In this document: positions 1 to 7,821 of the stretch, one piece after another
Position numbering within the stretch: the first letter of the stretch is position 1
Layout: each line of letters begins with the position of its first letter
From: Pelagibacteraceae bacterium TMED65
GTDB taxonomy: Bacteria > Pseudomonadota > Alphaproteobacteria > TMED127
Assembly (NCBI GenBank): GCA_002167215.1
Contig: NHDS01000035.1
Coordinates: 24,979 to 43,167, forward strand
Length of the DNA stretch: 18,189 bases
Direction of reading: 5' to 3'
Made by a program: the position numbers and the translations under genes
The notes under the pieces: model-generated
Databases searched by the model: none
Told to the model about the DNA's origin: nothing
The model's input: the letters and a program-made list of their open reading frames with translations, nothing else

Positions 1-89
1 GTTTTACATTTGATCGTGGAGGATATTTATATCATGGAAGAATTAAGGAGTTAGCTATGGGAATCAGATCTAAAGGAATCAAATTTTAG
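1..89 (+). CDS. rplR: 50S ribosomal protein L18, 3' end only
   Basis: The reading frame open from the window edge (first full codon at position 3) translates to a C-terminus ending in [17 protein letters not shown] and stops with TAG at 87-89. The [16 protein letters not shown] pattern is the conserved end of bacterial L18, which binds 5S rRNA in the large subunit. Its place directly before rpsE matches the spc operon order. The stop codon forms part of the TAGGA ribosome binding site of rpsE, 8 nt before that start. Only about 28 codons are present, so nothing can be said about the N-terminal part. Confidence 0.9.
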   Translation, partial: FTFDRGGYLYHGRIKELAMGIRSKGIKF

Positions 90-97
90 GAAAAAAA

Positions 98-961
98 ATG
101 AGTGAAGATAATAAATCAGAAAATTTAAAAAACGAAGAGTCAAAAGCTCTAGAAGACAAAAATACTAAAGTTACTATACCTAAACCTGAATCAAACAAAA
201 ATGTAGAGGGTAAAAAGGATATAGAAGAAGCTATTCCACCTAAAAAAGATGAGTTTAAACAAAAAAAAGAAATAGGCTTGGCAAAAGAAGACCCAAAAAA
301 AGCAGGTCAAAAAGATGATGAAAACAAAAAATTAAAACAAAAAACACTAACTTCTCAAACAAAAGTAACAGAAGCTAGATCTAAAAAAAATATTGATAAT
401 GAAAAGAAGTCAAGCGAATCTAGACAAAATCAATTTGATCAAAATGAGTTTGTTGAAAAATTGGTAAGTATTAATAGGGTGGCTAAAGTTGTTAAAGGTG
501 GGAGGCGTTTTAGTTTTGCGGCGTTAGTTGTAGTTGGAGATGGGAATGGAATGGTTGGACATGGAAAAGGTAAAGCTAAAGAAGTTCCAGAGGCTATAAA
601 AAAAGCTACAGACGAAGCAAAAAGTAAAATGATTAGAGTTCCTTTAAGACAAGGCAGAACCTTGCATCACGACATAAAAGGTAGATTTGACTCTGGAAAA
701 GTCTATCTAAGAAGTGCTCCCTCAGGCACTGGTGTAATTGCCGGTGGACCTATGAGAGCTGTTTTTGAGGCTCTAGGTATTCAAGATATAGTTGCTAAAT
801 CAGTTGGAACTTCAAATCCTCACAATATGGTAAGAGCAACATTCGAAGCACTCAAATCTGCATCCTCGCCAAAAATAATAGCGATGAGAAGAGGTTTAAA
901 AATTAATGATATTACTAAAAGAAGAAAAAATGCAACAGGAAATGATAATGTCAAAAATTAA
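98..961 (+). CDS. rpsE: 30S ribosomal protein S5 with long charged N-terminal extension
   Basis: This is ribosomal protein S5 of the small subunit, which lies near the mRNA entry site and affects decoding accuracy. The S5 domains occupy roughly residues 117-280. They include the [20 protein letters not shown] start of the double-stranded RNA-binding domain, the [21 protein letters not shown] segment, and the C-terminal [17 protein letters not shown] motif. The protein has 287 residues, against the usual 160-200. Residues 1 to about 112 form a low-complexity tail rich in Lys, Glu, Asp, Asn and Ser with no recognisable fold. The start is well supported: TAGGA at 87-91 sits 6 nt upstream, and no in-frame ATG follows until residue 152, inside the S5 domain. 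It overlaps rpmD by 14 bp. Confidence 0.95.
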   Translation: MSEDNKSENLKNEESKALEDKNTKVTIPKPESNKNVEGKKDIEEAIPPKKDEFKQKKEIGLAKEDPKKAGQKDDENKKLKQKTLTSQTKVTEARSKKNIDNEKKSSESRQNQFDQNEFVEKLVSINRVAKVVKGGRRFSFAALVVVGDGNGMVGHGKGKAKEVPEAIKKATDEAKSKMIRVPLRQGRTLHHDIKGRFDSGKVYLRSAPSGTGVIAGGPMRAVFEALGIQDIVAKSVGTSNPHNMVRATFEALKSASSPKIIAMRRGLKINDITKRRKNATGNDNVKN

Positions 962-1139
962 AATTATTCAAGTAAAAAGCCCGATTGGTAGAAATAACAA
1001 ACAAAGAAAAATATTAGTTAGTTTAGGTTTAAATAAAATTAATAGATCAAAAATAATTCAAAATAATCCAGCAATTCAAGGTATGGTTGAAAAAGTTAAA
1101 CATTTATTAAAGATAGAACAGGTGAAGGATGAAACTTAA
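948..1139 (+). CDS. rpmD: 50S ribosomal protein L30
   Basis: This small large-subunit protein (63 residues) starts [20 protein letters not shown] and continues with the [29 protein letters not shown] pattern. That matches L30, whose conserved features are a short beta strand, an SPIGR-type basic turn, and a helix ending in VxHLL. The frame could open earlier at 906, but that would add 14 unrelated residues inside the rpsE coding region. The ATG at 948 has AGGA at 937-940 as its ribosome binding site and gives the normal family length. It overlaps the end of rpsE by 14 bp and the start of rplO by 11 bp, so translation of the three is probably coupled. Confidence 0.92.
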   Translation: MSKIKIIQVKSPIGRNNKQRKILVSLGLNKINRSKIIQNNPAIQGMVEKVKHLLKIEQVKDET

Positions 1140-1779
1140 CGAATTTAAGATTGAAAGAGCGGAAAAAAAAAGAAAGCGTGTAGGAAGAGGTATCGGTTCA
1201 GGTAAAGGCAAAACTGCAGGAAGAGGTATGAAAGGTCAAAAGTCGAGAACAGGTGTGTCTATCAATGGTTTTGAAGGTGGACAAATGCCCCTTCATATGA
1301 GAATGCCTAAACATGGTTTTAAGTCTAGAAAAAAAGTAAAGAAAGTTATACTTAAAACGGATTTAATTAATTCGCTTTTCGAAACAAAAAAAATTAAAGA
1401 AAACTCAAAATTAACGGTTTCTGATTTAGTAAAACTTTCAAGCTCAAAAAAAAACGTGCGCATAAAATTCCTAATGGGTAATAAGTTAATCAAACCAGTT
1501 AAAGTTGAATCACATTTCGCATCTAATTCAGTAAAAAAAGAATTTGAACGTGTCGGTGGGATTATAGACATAGTCAAATTTGATAAATTAAAAAAGCAAA
1601 AACCAAATGATATTACTGAAAAGAAAAAAACTGCAAGTAAAACGCAAAAAAACATACCTTCCAAAGAAGTAAAATCAGATGAGAATGAAAAAAAGAAAAT
1701 AAGTAAAAAAAGTGATAAAATGTCAAAAAAAAGTGAAGACCCTAAATCTACAACATCAACATCAAAACCAAAAGGTTAA
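1129..1779 (+). CDS. rplO: 50S ribosomal protein L15 with charged C-terminal tail
   Basis: L15 is a late-assembling large-subunit protein with a long basic N-terminal extension that threads into 23S rRNA. Here residues 1-75 carry the typical Gly/Arg/Lys-rich region ([21 protein letters not shown], then [17 protein letters not shown]). The globular part continues to about residue 153 with the [10 protein letters not shown] motif near its end. The family normally ends there, at about 145-160 residues. This protein runs to 216, adding about 63 residues made mostly of Lys, Ser, Glu, Asp and Thr with no visible fold. An AGGTG-like site at 1120-1124 precedes the start. A gap of 3 nt separates its stop from secY. 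Confidence 0.95.
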   Translation: MKLNEFKIERAEKKRKRVGRGIGSGKGKTAGRGMKGQKSRTGVSINGFEGGQMPLHMRMPKHGFKSRKKVKKVILKTDLINSLFETKKIKENSKLTVSDLVKLSSSKKNVRIKFLMGNKLIKPVKVESHFASNSVKKEFERVGGIIDIVKFDKLKKQKPNDITEKKKTASKTQKNIPSKEVKSDENEKKKISKKSDKMSKKSEDPKSTTSTSKPKG

Positions 1780-1782
1780 AAT

Positions 1783-3126
1783 ATGGCATCTGTATCTGAA
1801 CAACTTGCATCCAGAATAAATTTTGGCTCTATAACCAAAGCAGAAGACTTAAAAAAAAGAATATTATTCACTTTACTGGCTTTAATCGTCTACAGAATTG
1901 GTTCTTACATCCCTATACCTGGAATAGATCCAGTCGCATTAGAAAAAGTTTTTGAGAGAAATGTTGGAGGTATATTAGGTATGTTTGACATGTTTGCTGG
2001 TGGTGCGCTTGGTAGAATGACGGTTTTTGCTTTAAACATTATGCCTTATATTTCTGCTAGTATTATTATGCAATTATTAACTGTTATTTCACCTCAATTA
2101 GAGCAACTTAAAAAAGAAGGTGAAGTAGGAAGGAAAAAAATAAATCAATATGCCAGATATGGAACAGTATTTCTTGCTACTGTCCAAGGGTATGGTGTGG
2201 CAGTAGGAGTTGAAAACATGTCAAACAGTCAAGGTCTTCAAGCTGTCATGGATCCTGGTATGTTCTTCAGATTTGTTACAGTTATAACTTTGGTTTCAGG
2301 AACTCTTTTTTTAGTTTGGCTAGGAGAACAGATTACACAAAGGGGTATTGGTAATGGTATTTCTTTAATAATCTTCACAGGTATTGTGGCTCAACTACCA
2401 TTGGCACTCAGCACAACTTTCGAACTAGGAAGAACTGGTGCTTTATCTACTCTCTTCATTGTTTTTTTACTGGTTATGTCAGTCTCGGTCATAGCATTTA
2501 TGGTTTTTATTGAAAGGGCTCAAAGAAGGATAACAATTCAATATCCAAAAAGACAGCCTGGGGCGGGCAATAAAGTAGCAGAGTCCTCTCATCTGCCATT
2601 AAAAATTAATACTGCAGGTGTTATTCCACCAATTTTTGCTAGTTCCTTATTACTACTTCCTGTAACTTTTGTAAGTTTCAATGCCGGGGGAGGACCAGAA
2701 TGGCTTAATACAATAAGTATCTTTTTAAGTAGGGGACACCCTGTTTATTTGACGGTTTACATAGCAATGATAGCTTTTTTTGCCTTTTTTTATACAGCTA
2801 TTGTTTTTAATCCAAAGGATACAGCGGATAACCTGAAAAAATACGGAGGTTTTGTACCCGGAATCCGGCCAGGTGAAAATACAGCTAATTATCTAGATTA
2901 TGTTCTTACACGTCTAACAGTTTTAGGCGCTATTTATTTATCACTAATCTGCTTATTACCAGAATTACTAATAGCTAAATATAAGGTGCCATTTTATTTT
3001 GGTGGTACAAGTTTACTAATAGTTGTTAGTGTAACAATGGACACTGTTAATCAAATTCAGTCTTACCTTCTTGCACACCAATATGAAGGCCTTATTAGAA
3101 AATCAAATTTGAGAAGAGGAAGATGA
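1783..3126 (+). CDS. secY: Protein translocase subunit SecY
   Basis: SecY forms the channel of the inner-membrane Sec translocon with SecE and SecG. The 447-residue product has the hydrophobic pattern of ten membrane helices. It contains the signature region around residues 72-100 (AGGALGRMTVFALNIMPYIS, then IIMQLL), the RGIGNGIS segment near 187-194, the ERAQRRI motif near 244-250, and the cytosolic tip with KKYGGFVPGIRPG at 352-364, which contacts SecA and ribosomes. Length and domain order are normal for bacteria. It follows rplO by 3 nt and overlaps adk by 4 bp (ATGA at 3123-3126). No rpmJ follows it, as is usual in alphaproteobacteria. Confidence 0.97.
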   Translation: MASVSEQLASRINFGSITKAEDLKKRILFTLLALIVYRIGSYIPIPGIDPVALEKVFERNVGGILGMFDMFAGGALGRMTVFALNIMPYISASIIMQLLTVISPQLEQLKKEGEVGRKKINQYARYGTVFLATVQGYGVAVGVENMSNSQGLQAVMDPGMFFRFVTVITLVSGTLFLVWLGEQITQRGIGNGISLIIFTGIVAQLPLALSTTFELGRTGALSTLFIVFLLVMSVSVIAFMVFIERAQRRITIQYPKRQPGAGNKVAESSHLPLKINTAGVIPPIFASSLLLLPVTFVSFNAGGGPEWLNTISIFLSRGHPVYLTVYIAMIAFFAFFYTAIVFNPKDTADNLKKYGGFVPGIRPGENTANYLDYVLTRLTVLGAIYLSLICLLPELLIAKYKVPFYFGGTSLLIVVSVTMDTVNQIQSYLLAHQYEGLIRKSNLRRGR

Positions 3127-3698
3127 AAAGGATTGTTTTTCTTGGACCACCAGGTTGTGGAAAAGGCACACAATCAAAACTTTTAGTAGATAACAATAAT
3201 TTTACACAACTATCAACTGGAGATCTTCTTAGAGATGAAACATCAAAAACCGATTCCAAGTTGGGAGAAAAAGTCAGAAATTTGATGGAATCTGGTGAAT
3301 TGGTTCCTGATGAAATAGTTATTGATATTATTGTAAAAAAAGTAAAAGAGTTTAAAAAAAAAAGTTTAATATTTGACGGTTTCCCAAGAAACTTAAATCA
3401 GGCTGTTGTATTAGATGAATCATTAAAGAGTGTTTCTATTGAATTAGATAATGCCATTTTTTTTGAAATTAATTTTGATATTTTGAAAGAAAGAATTGAA
3501 AAGAGAATTAAAGAATCTGAGAATATAAATCAAAGAAAAGATGATAATATAGAAACATTAATTAATAGAATAGAAGTTTACAAATCATCAACGTTACCTA
3601 TTGTTGATTATTACGATAAGAAAGGTATTTTAAAAAAAGTTAGTGGAATAAAAAAAATAGAAGAAGTTTACGAAGAAATATTAAAGATTATTAGTTAG
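3123..3698 (+). CDS. adk: Adenylate kinase, short-LID form
   Basis: Adenylate kinase interconverts ATP, AMP and ADP in the cytosol. The P-loop GPPGCGKGT at residues 8-16 has Cys where most family members have Ala or Gly. STGDLLR (31-37) and DGFPRN (85-90) are the AMP-binding segments. An abbreviated LID follows near residues 125-150, ending in RKDDN and the RIEVY helix. At 191 residues it is the short form without the longer zinc-finger-like or beta-sheet LID of the roughly 214-residue enzymes. The ATG lies within the ATGA shared with secY, and GAGGAAG just upstream can serve as the ribosome binding site. Its position in the spc operon is standard. Confidence 0.95.
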   Translation: MKRIVFLGPPGCGKGTQSKLLVDNNNFTQLSTGDLLRDETSKTDSKLGEKVRNLMESGELVPDEIVIDIIVKKVKEFKKKSLIFDGFPRNLNQAVVLDESLKSVSIELDNAIFFEINFDILKERIEKRIKESENINQRKDDNIETLINRIEVYKSSTLPIVDYYDKKGILKKVSGIKKIEEVYEEILKIIS

Positions 3699-3702
3699 CT
3701 TG

Positions 3703-3730
3703 TTGACTTAAAATAAAAAAAAAATATAAT
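3703..3730 (+). promoter_or_regulatory. Sigma-70 promoter for rpsM-rpsK-rpoA-rplQ
   Basis: TTGACT (3703-3708) and a perfect TATAAT (3725-3730) are separated by 16 bp in the 61-bp gap between adk and rpsM. Transcription would start near 3737, giving a leader of about 23 nt that contains an AAGAGAG ribosome binding site. It is the best-formed sigma-70 promoter in the window. It would let the alpha operon be expressed apart from the upstream spc genes. I see no hairpin terminator in the gap, so read-through from adk is also likely. Confidence 0.75.
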
Positions 3731-3759
3731 CCAAATTTGTAATTAAAAAGAGAGTTCAA

Positions 3760-4134
3760 GTGGCGAGAATTGCAGGGGTAAACGTTCCAAGTAATAAAAG
3801 ATTAGTGATTTCACTAACATATATATATGGTGTAGGCCCTAAATTTGCTAAGGATATATGCAAATCTGTAAAAATCGATTCTAATAAAAGGGTAAGTAAC
3901 TTAAATGAGGATGAAATCATAAAGATTAGAGAATTCATTGATAAGAACTTTTTAGTAGAGGGCGATTTGCGAAGAGAAGTATCTGTTAGAATAAAAAGGC
4001 TCACTGATCTAGGATGTTACAGAGGTCTTAGGCATAGAAAAAGATTACCAGTTCGTGGACAAAGAACTCATACCAATGCAAGAACAAGAAAAGGAAAAGC
4101 AATCCCCATTGCTGGTAAGAAAAAGGCAGTATAA
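3760..4134 (+). CDS. rpsM: 30S ribosomal protein S13 (GTG start)
   Basis: S13 sits in the head of the small subunit, where it contacts the P-site tRNA and forms the bridge to the large subunit. The 124-residue product begins [14 protein letters not shown]. It has the helix-two turns-helix region ([11 protein letters not shown]) and ends with the conserved basic tail [21 protein letters not shown] plus KGKA. The family N-terminus fixes the start at the GTG of 3760-3762, preceded by AAGAGAG at 3747-3753. It is the first gene after the internal promoter at 3703-3730, and rpsK follows after 5 nt. Confidence 0.96.
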   Translation: MARIAGVNVPSNKRLVISLTYIYGVGPKFAKDICKSVKIDSNKRVSNLNEDEIIKIREFIDKNFLVEGDLRREVSVRIKRLTDLGCYRGLRHRKRLPVRGQRTHTNARTRKGKAIPIAGKKKAV

Positions 4135-4139
4135 GTTTT

Positions 4140-4529
4140 ATGGTTACTAAAAGTTCAAAGTCAAAAAAAAAAGCTAAGAAAAACATTCCATCAGGAATAG
4201 CTCATATCAATTCAACATTTAATAATACTATAATAACAATAACTGATACAACTGGTAACACCATTTCATGGTCGTCTTCTGGTAATAAAGGTTTTAAGGG
4301 TTCAAGGAAGTCAACTCCTTTCGCTGCTCAATTGGCAGCAGAGGAAGCAGGTAAGAAAGCAATGGAGAATGGGATGAAACATGTGGAGGTGGTTATAAAA
4401 GGTCCTGGTAATGGAAGAGAATCAGCTATTAGAGCTCTTGGATCTACTGGGCTTAACATTACAGTAATCAAAGATATAACTCCAATTCCACACAACGGTT
4501 GTAGACCGTCAAAAAGAAGACGAGTTTAG
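4140..4529 (+). CDS. rpsK: 30S ribosomal protein S11
   Basis: S11 belongs to the platform of the small subunit and helps shape the mRNA exit (E-site) region. The 129 residues have a short basic N-terminus, then the conserved [18 protein letters not shown] segment, the [19 protein letters not shown] segment, and the C-terminus [18 protein letters not shown], which is almost universal. Length is normal. The ATG at 4140 lies 5 nt after the rpsM stop. No strong Shine-Dalgarno sequence is visible, so coupling to rpsM is likely. Confidence 0.97.
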   Translation: MVTKSSKSKKKAKKNIPSGIAHINSTFNNTIITITDTTGNTISWSSSGNKGFKGSRKSTPFAAQLAAEEAGKKAMENGMKHVEVVIKGPGNGRESAIRALGSTGLNITVIKDITPIPHNGCRPSKRRRV

Positions 4530-4542
4530 TATTTAATTTAAC

Positions 4543-4558
4543 AAAGGATACAATGTGA
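4543..4558 (+). promoter_or_regulatory. rpoA ribosome binding site with an overlapping ATG-TGA start-stop
   Basis: AAAGGA (4543-4548) precedes two competing initiation codons. The rpoA start is GTG at 4555-4557. Two bases upstream, in another frame, an ATG at 4553-4555 is followed immediately by TGA at 4556-4558. A ribosome starting on the ATG would terminate after one codon. This is seen directly. An effect on rpoA translation is inferred only. Confidence 0.4.
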
Positions 4559-5568
4559 TTAACAAAAACTGGAAAGAACTTATTAAACCAAAAAAAATTG
4601 AGTTCACAAAAAATAAAGACAATTATACTGCTGCTGAATTAGTAGCAGAGCCTCTTGAAAGTGGATATGGACAAACTTTAGGTAATATGCTTAGAAGGGT
4701 TTTGTTGTCTTCTATAAGAGGAGCAGCAGTCACCTCAATTCACATTGAAGGTGTTACTCATGAGTTTTCGGCTATACCTGGGGTGATAGAAGACGTTACG
4801 GAAATAATACTCAATATTAAACAATTAGCTTTAAAGATGAATGATGTTGAATCTACAAAAATATACATTAAAGCAGAAGGTCCTAATGAAATAAAAGCAG
4901 GAGATATTGATTGTGGAGCTCATGTTGAAGTATTGAATAAAAATTTACATTTACTTACATTAGATTCAAAAGCAAAAATAAATATGACTCTTAATGTTGA
5001 AGAGGGAAAAGGATATGTCCCAGCCTTAAAACAAAAAAGTGACGCTCCTCTAGGAACAATCTTTGTTGATTCTTTCTTTTCACCAGTAAGAAGAGTTTCC
5101 TTTAGAGTTGAAAATTCCCGAGTAGGCCAAGTAACAGATTATGATAAATTAATTATGAATATAGAAACAAATGGCTCGGTTGTTCCTGAAGATTCAGTAG
5201 CTTATGCAGCCAGAATAATTGATGAACAACTTAAAATGTTTATTAATTTCGAGGAACCAGATGAAGAAATTGTTGCTCCGACTACAGAGGAGCCAGCACT
5301 AAATGTTAATCTTCTTCGTAAAGTTGAAGAGTTGGAACTTTCGGTCAGATCCGCAAATTGTTTAAAAAATGATGAAATAATTTATATTGGTGATCTGGTT
5401 CAAAAAACTGAATCAGAAATGCTAAGAACTCCAAATTTCGGAAGAAAATCTTTGAATGAGATTAAAGAAATACTTTCAACAATGAATCTAGAGCTAGGGA
5501 TGAAAATTGAAGGTTGGCCACCAGAAAACATTGAAGAAATTAGAAGAAAACTTGATGATCCATACTAA
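4555..5568 (+). CDS. rpoA: DNA-directed RNA polymerase subunit alpha (GTG start)
   Basis: The alpha subunit dimerises to nucleate assembly of RNA polymerase, and its C-terminal domain touches UP elements and activators. The 337 residues include the N-terminal assembly domain (about 1-233, with [20 protein letters not shown]), an acidic linker (about 234-248), and the C-terminal domain (about 249-325). That domain keeps R265, N268 and C269 in VRSANCL at the same numbers as in E. coli, so DNA contacts should be preserved. The start [12 protein letters not shown] is typical of alphaproteobacteria and requires the GTG at 4555. No in-frame ATG exists nearby. It lies in the alpha operon, 25 nt after rpsK and 11 nt before rplQ. 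Confidence 0.97.
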   Translation: MINKNWKELIKPKKIEFTKNKDNYTAAELVAEPLESGYGQTLGNMLRRVLLSSIRGAAVTSIHIEGVTHEFSAIPGVIEDVTEIILNIKQLALKMNDVESTKIYIKAEGPNEIKAGDIDCGAHVEVLNKNLHLLTLDSKAKINMTLNVEEGKGYVPALKQKSDAPLGTIFVDSFFSPVRRVSFRVENSRVGQVTDYDKLIMNIETNGSVVPEDSVAYAARIIDEQLKMFINFEEPDEEIVAPTTEEPALNVNLLRKVEELELSVRSANCLKNDEIIYIGDLVQKTESEMLRTPNFGRKSLNEIKEILSTMNLELGMKIEGWPPENIEEIRRKLDDPY

Positions 5569-5579
5569 GAGAGGTTTTG

Positions 5580-6140
5580 ATGAGACATAATTATTCAGGA
5601 AGAAAGTTAAACAGAAAAAGTAGTCACAGACTAGCTTTGCTAAAGAATCTTAGTAAATCACTGATAACGCACGAACAGATAGAGACAACCCTTCCAAAAG
5701 CTAAAGATTTGAGACCTTTTGTTGAAAAAATTCTAACAATGGGAAAAAATAACTGCTTAGCGTCCAAAAGGAAAGTTTTTGCATATATGAGAGATAAAAA
5801 GCTTGTTGATAAGATATTTAATGTTCTAGCTAAAAGATACCAAAAAAGAAATGGTGGTTATGTAAGAATTCTTAAATCTGGATTTAGATATGGAGATGCC
5901 GCACCAAAAGCAATTATTGAATTAGTTGAAAGAGATTCAGCAGCAAAAGGATATGATGATAAAATTCGATTAAAGGACAAAAATAAAGAGAATGAAAATC
6001 AAGTAGATCAAAAAATTGATGAGAAAAAACCCAAAAATAGCAACAAAGAAAAAGATCCAAAAGATCCAAAAGAAGTTATAAAAAATAAAGATGTAAAAGA
6101 AGAAGAAAATAATAATAAAATAAAAAATTCAACAAAATAG
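5580..6140 (+). CDS. rplQ: 50S ribosomal protein L17 with charged C-terminal tail
   Basis: L17 lies near the polypeptide exit side of the large subunit. Residues 1-120 are the complete family domain: MRHNYSGRKLNRKSSHRLAL at the start, HEQIETTLPKAKDLRPFVEK in the middle, and the end GFRYGDAAPKAIIELVERD. Residues 121-186 are an added tail rich in Lys, Asp, Glu and Asn, with a small 9-nt tandem duplication encoding DPKDPK near 6051-6070. The ATG at 5580 gives the family N-terminus. An in-frame TTG one codon earlier is less likely. AAGAGAGG at 5567-5574 is the ribosome binding site. It is the last gene of the alpha operon, and no terminator hairpin follows. Confidence 0.95.
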   Translation: MRHNYSGRKLNRKSSHRLALLKNLSKSLITHEQIETTLPKAKDLRPFVEKILTMGKNNCLASKRKVFAYMRDKKLVDKIFNVLAKRYQKRNGGYVRILKSGFRYGDAAPKAIIELVERDSAAKGYDDKIRLKDKNKENENQVDQKIDEKKPKNSNKEKDPKDPKEVIKNKDVKEEENNNKIKNSTK

Positions 6141-6155
6141 CAACGTGCCCTTAAG

Positions 6156-7127
6156 ATGTCTAAAAGGCATGACTCTCAAATAAAGAAAAATGAGTTGATT
6201 GTATCTCAAGATTTTGACAAACAAAGATTAGATTATTGGCTAAAAAAAAAAATATCTTTTATTTCTTATCCTTCACTTTGTAGATTAATAAGAAAAGGTG
6301 TTGTTAGGGTTAATGGTAAAAGAATAAAAAATTCTTCTCTTTTGAATACTGGAGATGTTGTCAGATTTTCTAGAATCATTACAGATAATTTTTCATCAGA
6401 ACAATCAGAAAAGTATAATAAAAAATTTTCTGAATTTATAAAGAACCTAGTAATATTCAAAGATGAAGAGTTTTTAGTTATTAACAAACCTTCCGGTCTG
6501 GCTGTTCAAGGTGGAACTAAAATAAAACTTAATATTGATTTAATGCTAGATTCCTTGAAGTTTGATTATAATGAAAGACCAAGGCTCGTCCATCGAATAG
6601 ATAAGCAAACATCAGGTTTATTAATTATAGCAAGAACTCTAAGCTCTTCAAAATACTTTGGTAAATTATTTAAAGAACGAGAAATGGTGAAAACATATAT
6701 TGCAATAGTAAAACAAAGACCAAAGAATGAAAATGGAAAAATTGAGTTGGATATTGAACAAGATGACAAAAAACTTAAATCACTAACTTATTTCAAAGTT
6801 TTATTTAGTAACGATAAATTATCTATTTTAGTATTAAGGCCAGTCACAGGTAGGAAGCATCAGCTCAGAATCCACTTGAATTATATTGGCACTCCAATTT
6901 TAGGTGAAACAAAGTTCAAAGGTCTTAAATGCAATCAATTTCAAAATTTGCATCTGCATGCCTACCATTTACGCTTTAATTCAAAAGAGGGAATGACTAG
7001 AGATTTTTATGCTCCACTTCCTGATTATTTTGAATCAATAATGAATAATTTAAAAATCAATATAAATTTTAATGATAATTTAGAGTTTAACAATCTAAAA
7101 AAGTTTAGGTTAGAAAATGCAAATTAA
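6156..7127 (+). CDS. rluC: RluC/RluD-family 23S rRNA pseudouridine synthase
   Basis: This 323-residue enzyme isomerises specific uridines to pseudouridine in large-subunit rRNA. Residues 15-73 form an S4-type RNA-binding domain (RLDYWLKKK, then VRVNGKR). The catalytic domain follows, with VINKPSGLAVQGG at 108-119, the active-site motif HRIDKQTSGLL at 146-156 (catalytic Asp149), and the TGRKHQLRIHL motif at 231-241. The usual motif is HRLDKDTSG, so Ile and Gln are mild substitutions. In alphaproteobacteria this neighbourhood usually carries rluC, but the exact target uridines cannot be read from the sequence. It starts 15 nt after rplQ with no clear ribosome binding site and overlaps the next gene by 11 bp. 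Confidence 0.82.
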   Translation: MSKRHDSQIKKNELIVSQDFDKQRLDYWLKKKISFISYPSLCRLIRKGVVRVNGKRIKNSSLLNTGDVVRFSRIITDNFSSEQSEKYNKKFSEFIKNLVIFKDEEFLVINKPSGLAVQGGTKIKLNIDLMLDSLKFDYNERPRLVHRIDKQTSGLLIIARTLSSSKYFGKLFKEREMVKTYIAIVKQRPKNENGKIELDIEQDDKKLKSLTYFKVLFSNDKLSILVLRPVTGRKHQLRIHLNYIGTPILGETKFKGLKCNQFQNLHLHAYHLRFNSKEGMTRDFYAPLPDYFESIMNNLKININFNDNLEFNNLKKFRLENAN

Positions 7128-7782
7128 ATATTTAAAAATTGAAGGGGAATATATTTTTCTGAGAGGTAGTAAAAATATACTTACTCCGAATGGCAACAAA
7201 TTAAAGGTTTGTAAAAGAAGGCACGCAGAATTGGTTGTTCAGGAGTTGAATAAACAAAAAGAAAATAAAAATCCAAACTCTCTTTTAAACCTGACACTTT
7301 TTTCGTGTAATTTAAATATCAGCGAAAAAAACCTTATTAAAAATAAAATATTAGAAATTCTAGAGTTTGATTGTATTTTATGTAGATTTTTTGATGACAA
7401 TAAATTAATAAAAAAAATGGATAGAGAACTGAATTCTTACATTAAATCATTTGAAGAAAAATTTCACACTAAACTAAAAAAAATTGAATCGCTGCTTCAA
7501 AAGTCCACAATACATAATCTATTATTTAAAGAGTTTTTAGATCAGCTTAATAGATTTGATTTGACTGTTTTTTATAAACTGTCAATACTAACTAAATCTT
7601 CAATATTATCATATTTTTTTATAAAAAATAAAATCGATCATAACACTCTATATAAATTAGCAAACATAGAGTATACTTATCAACAAAAAGAATGGGGTCT
7701 TACAGATGATCAAAAAAAAATTAATAATTATGATATAAGAATGTTAAAAAATATTTCATTTTTTTTTAAAAATATAAATTAA
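7117..7782 (+). CDS. ATP12-family F1-ATPase assembly chaperone, divergent
   Basis: This 221-residue protein resembles ATP12, the chaperone that binds the alpha subunit of F1-ATPase before assembly. The N-terminus fits the family beta-barrel (LRGSKNILTPNGNKLKV, near residues 15-31). The middle has a CILCRFFDD segment where the family has a DLLCYRA-like motif. The C-terminus has IEYTYQQKEWGLTDDQ (residues 184-199), matching the conserved helix with a Gln-x3-Trp-Gly core. Identity looks low, and Lys, Asn and Ile are very abundant. Context supports the call, since ATP12 genes often sit near rluC-like and pccB genes in alphaproteobacteria. The HAD phosphatase gene often found between rluC and ATP12 is missing; the two genes overlap by 11 bp instead. 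Confidence 0.72.
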   Translation: MQIKYLKIEGEYIFLRGSKNILTPNGNKLKVCKRRHAELVVQELNKQKENKNPNSLLNLTLFSCNLNISEKNLIKNKILEILEFDCILCRFFDDNKLIKKMDRELNSYIKSFEEKFHTKLKKIESLLQKSTIHNLLFKEFLDQLNRFDLTVFYKLSILTKSSILSYFFIKNKIDHNTLYKLANIEYTYQQKEWGLTDDQKKINNYDIRMLKNISFFFKNIN

Positions 7783-7821
7783 TTGGTTTATAAATATCTA
7801 TATTAAATAATTGAGAGAGTA

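Noticed and set aside
906..947. Earlier start of rpmD inside rpsE
   Set aside because: It would add 14 residues unlike L30; the ATG at 948 has its own ribosome binding site and gives normal length.
1293..1664. 123-codon open frame antisense to rplO
   Set aside because: It is the reverse of Lys-rich coding sequence, giving a Phe/Leu/Ser-rich translation with no family resemblance; a shadow frame.
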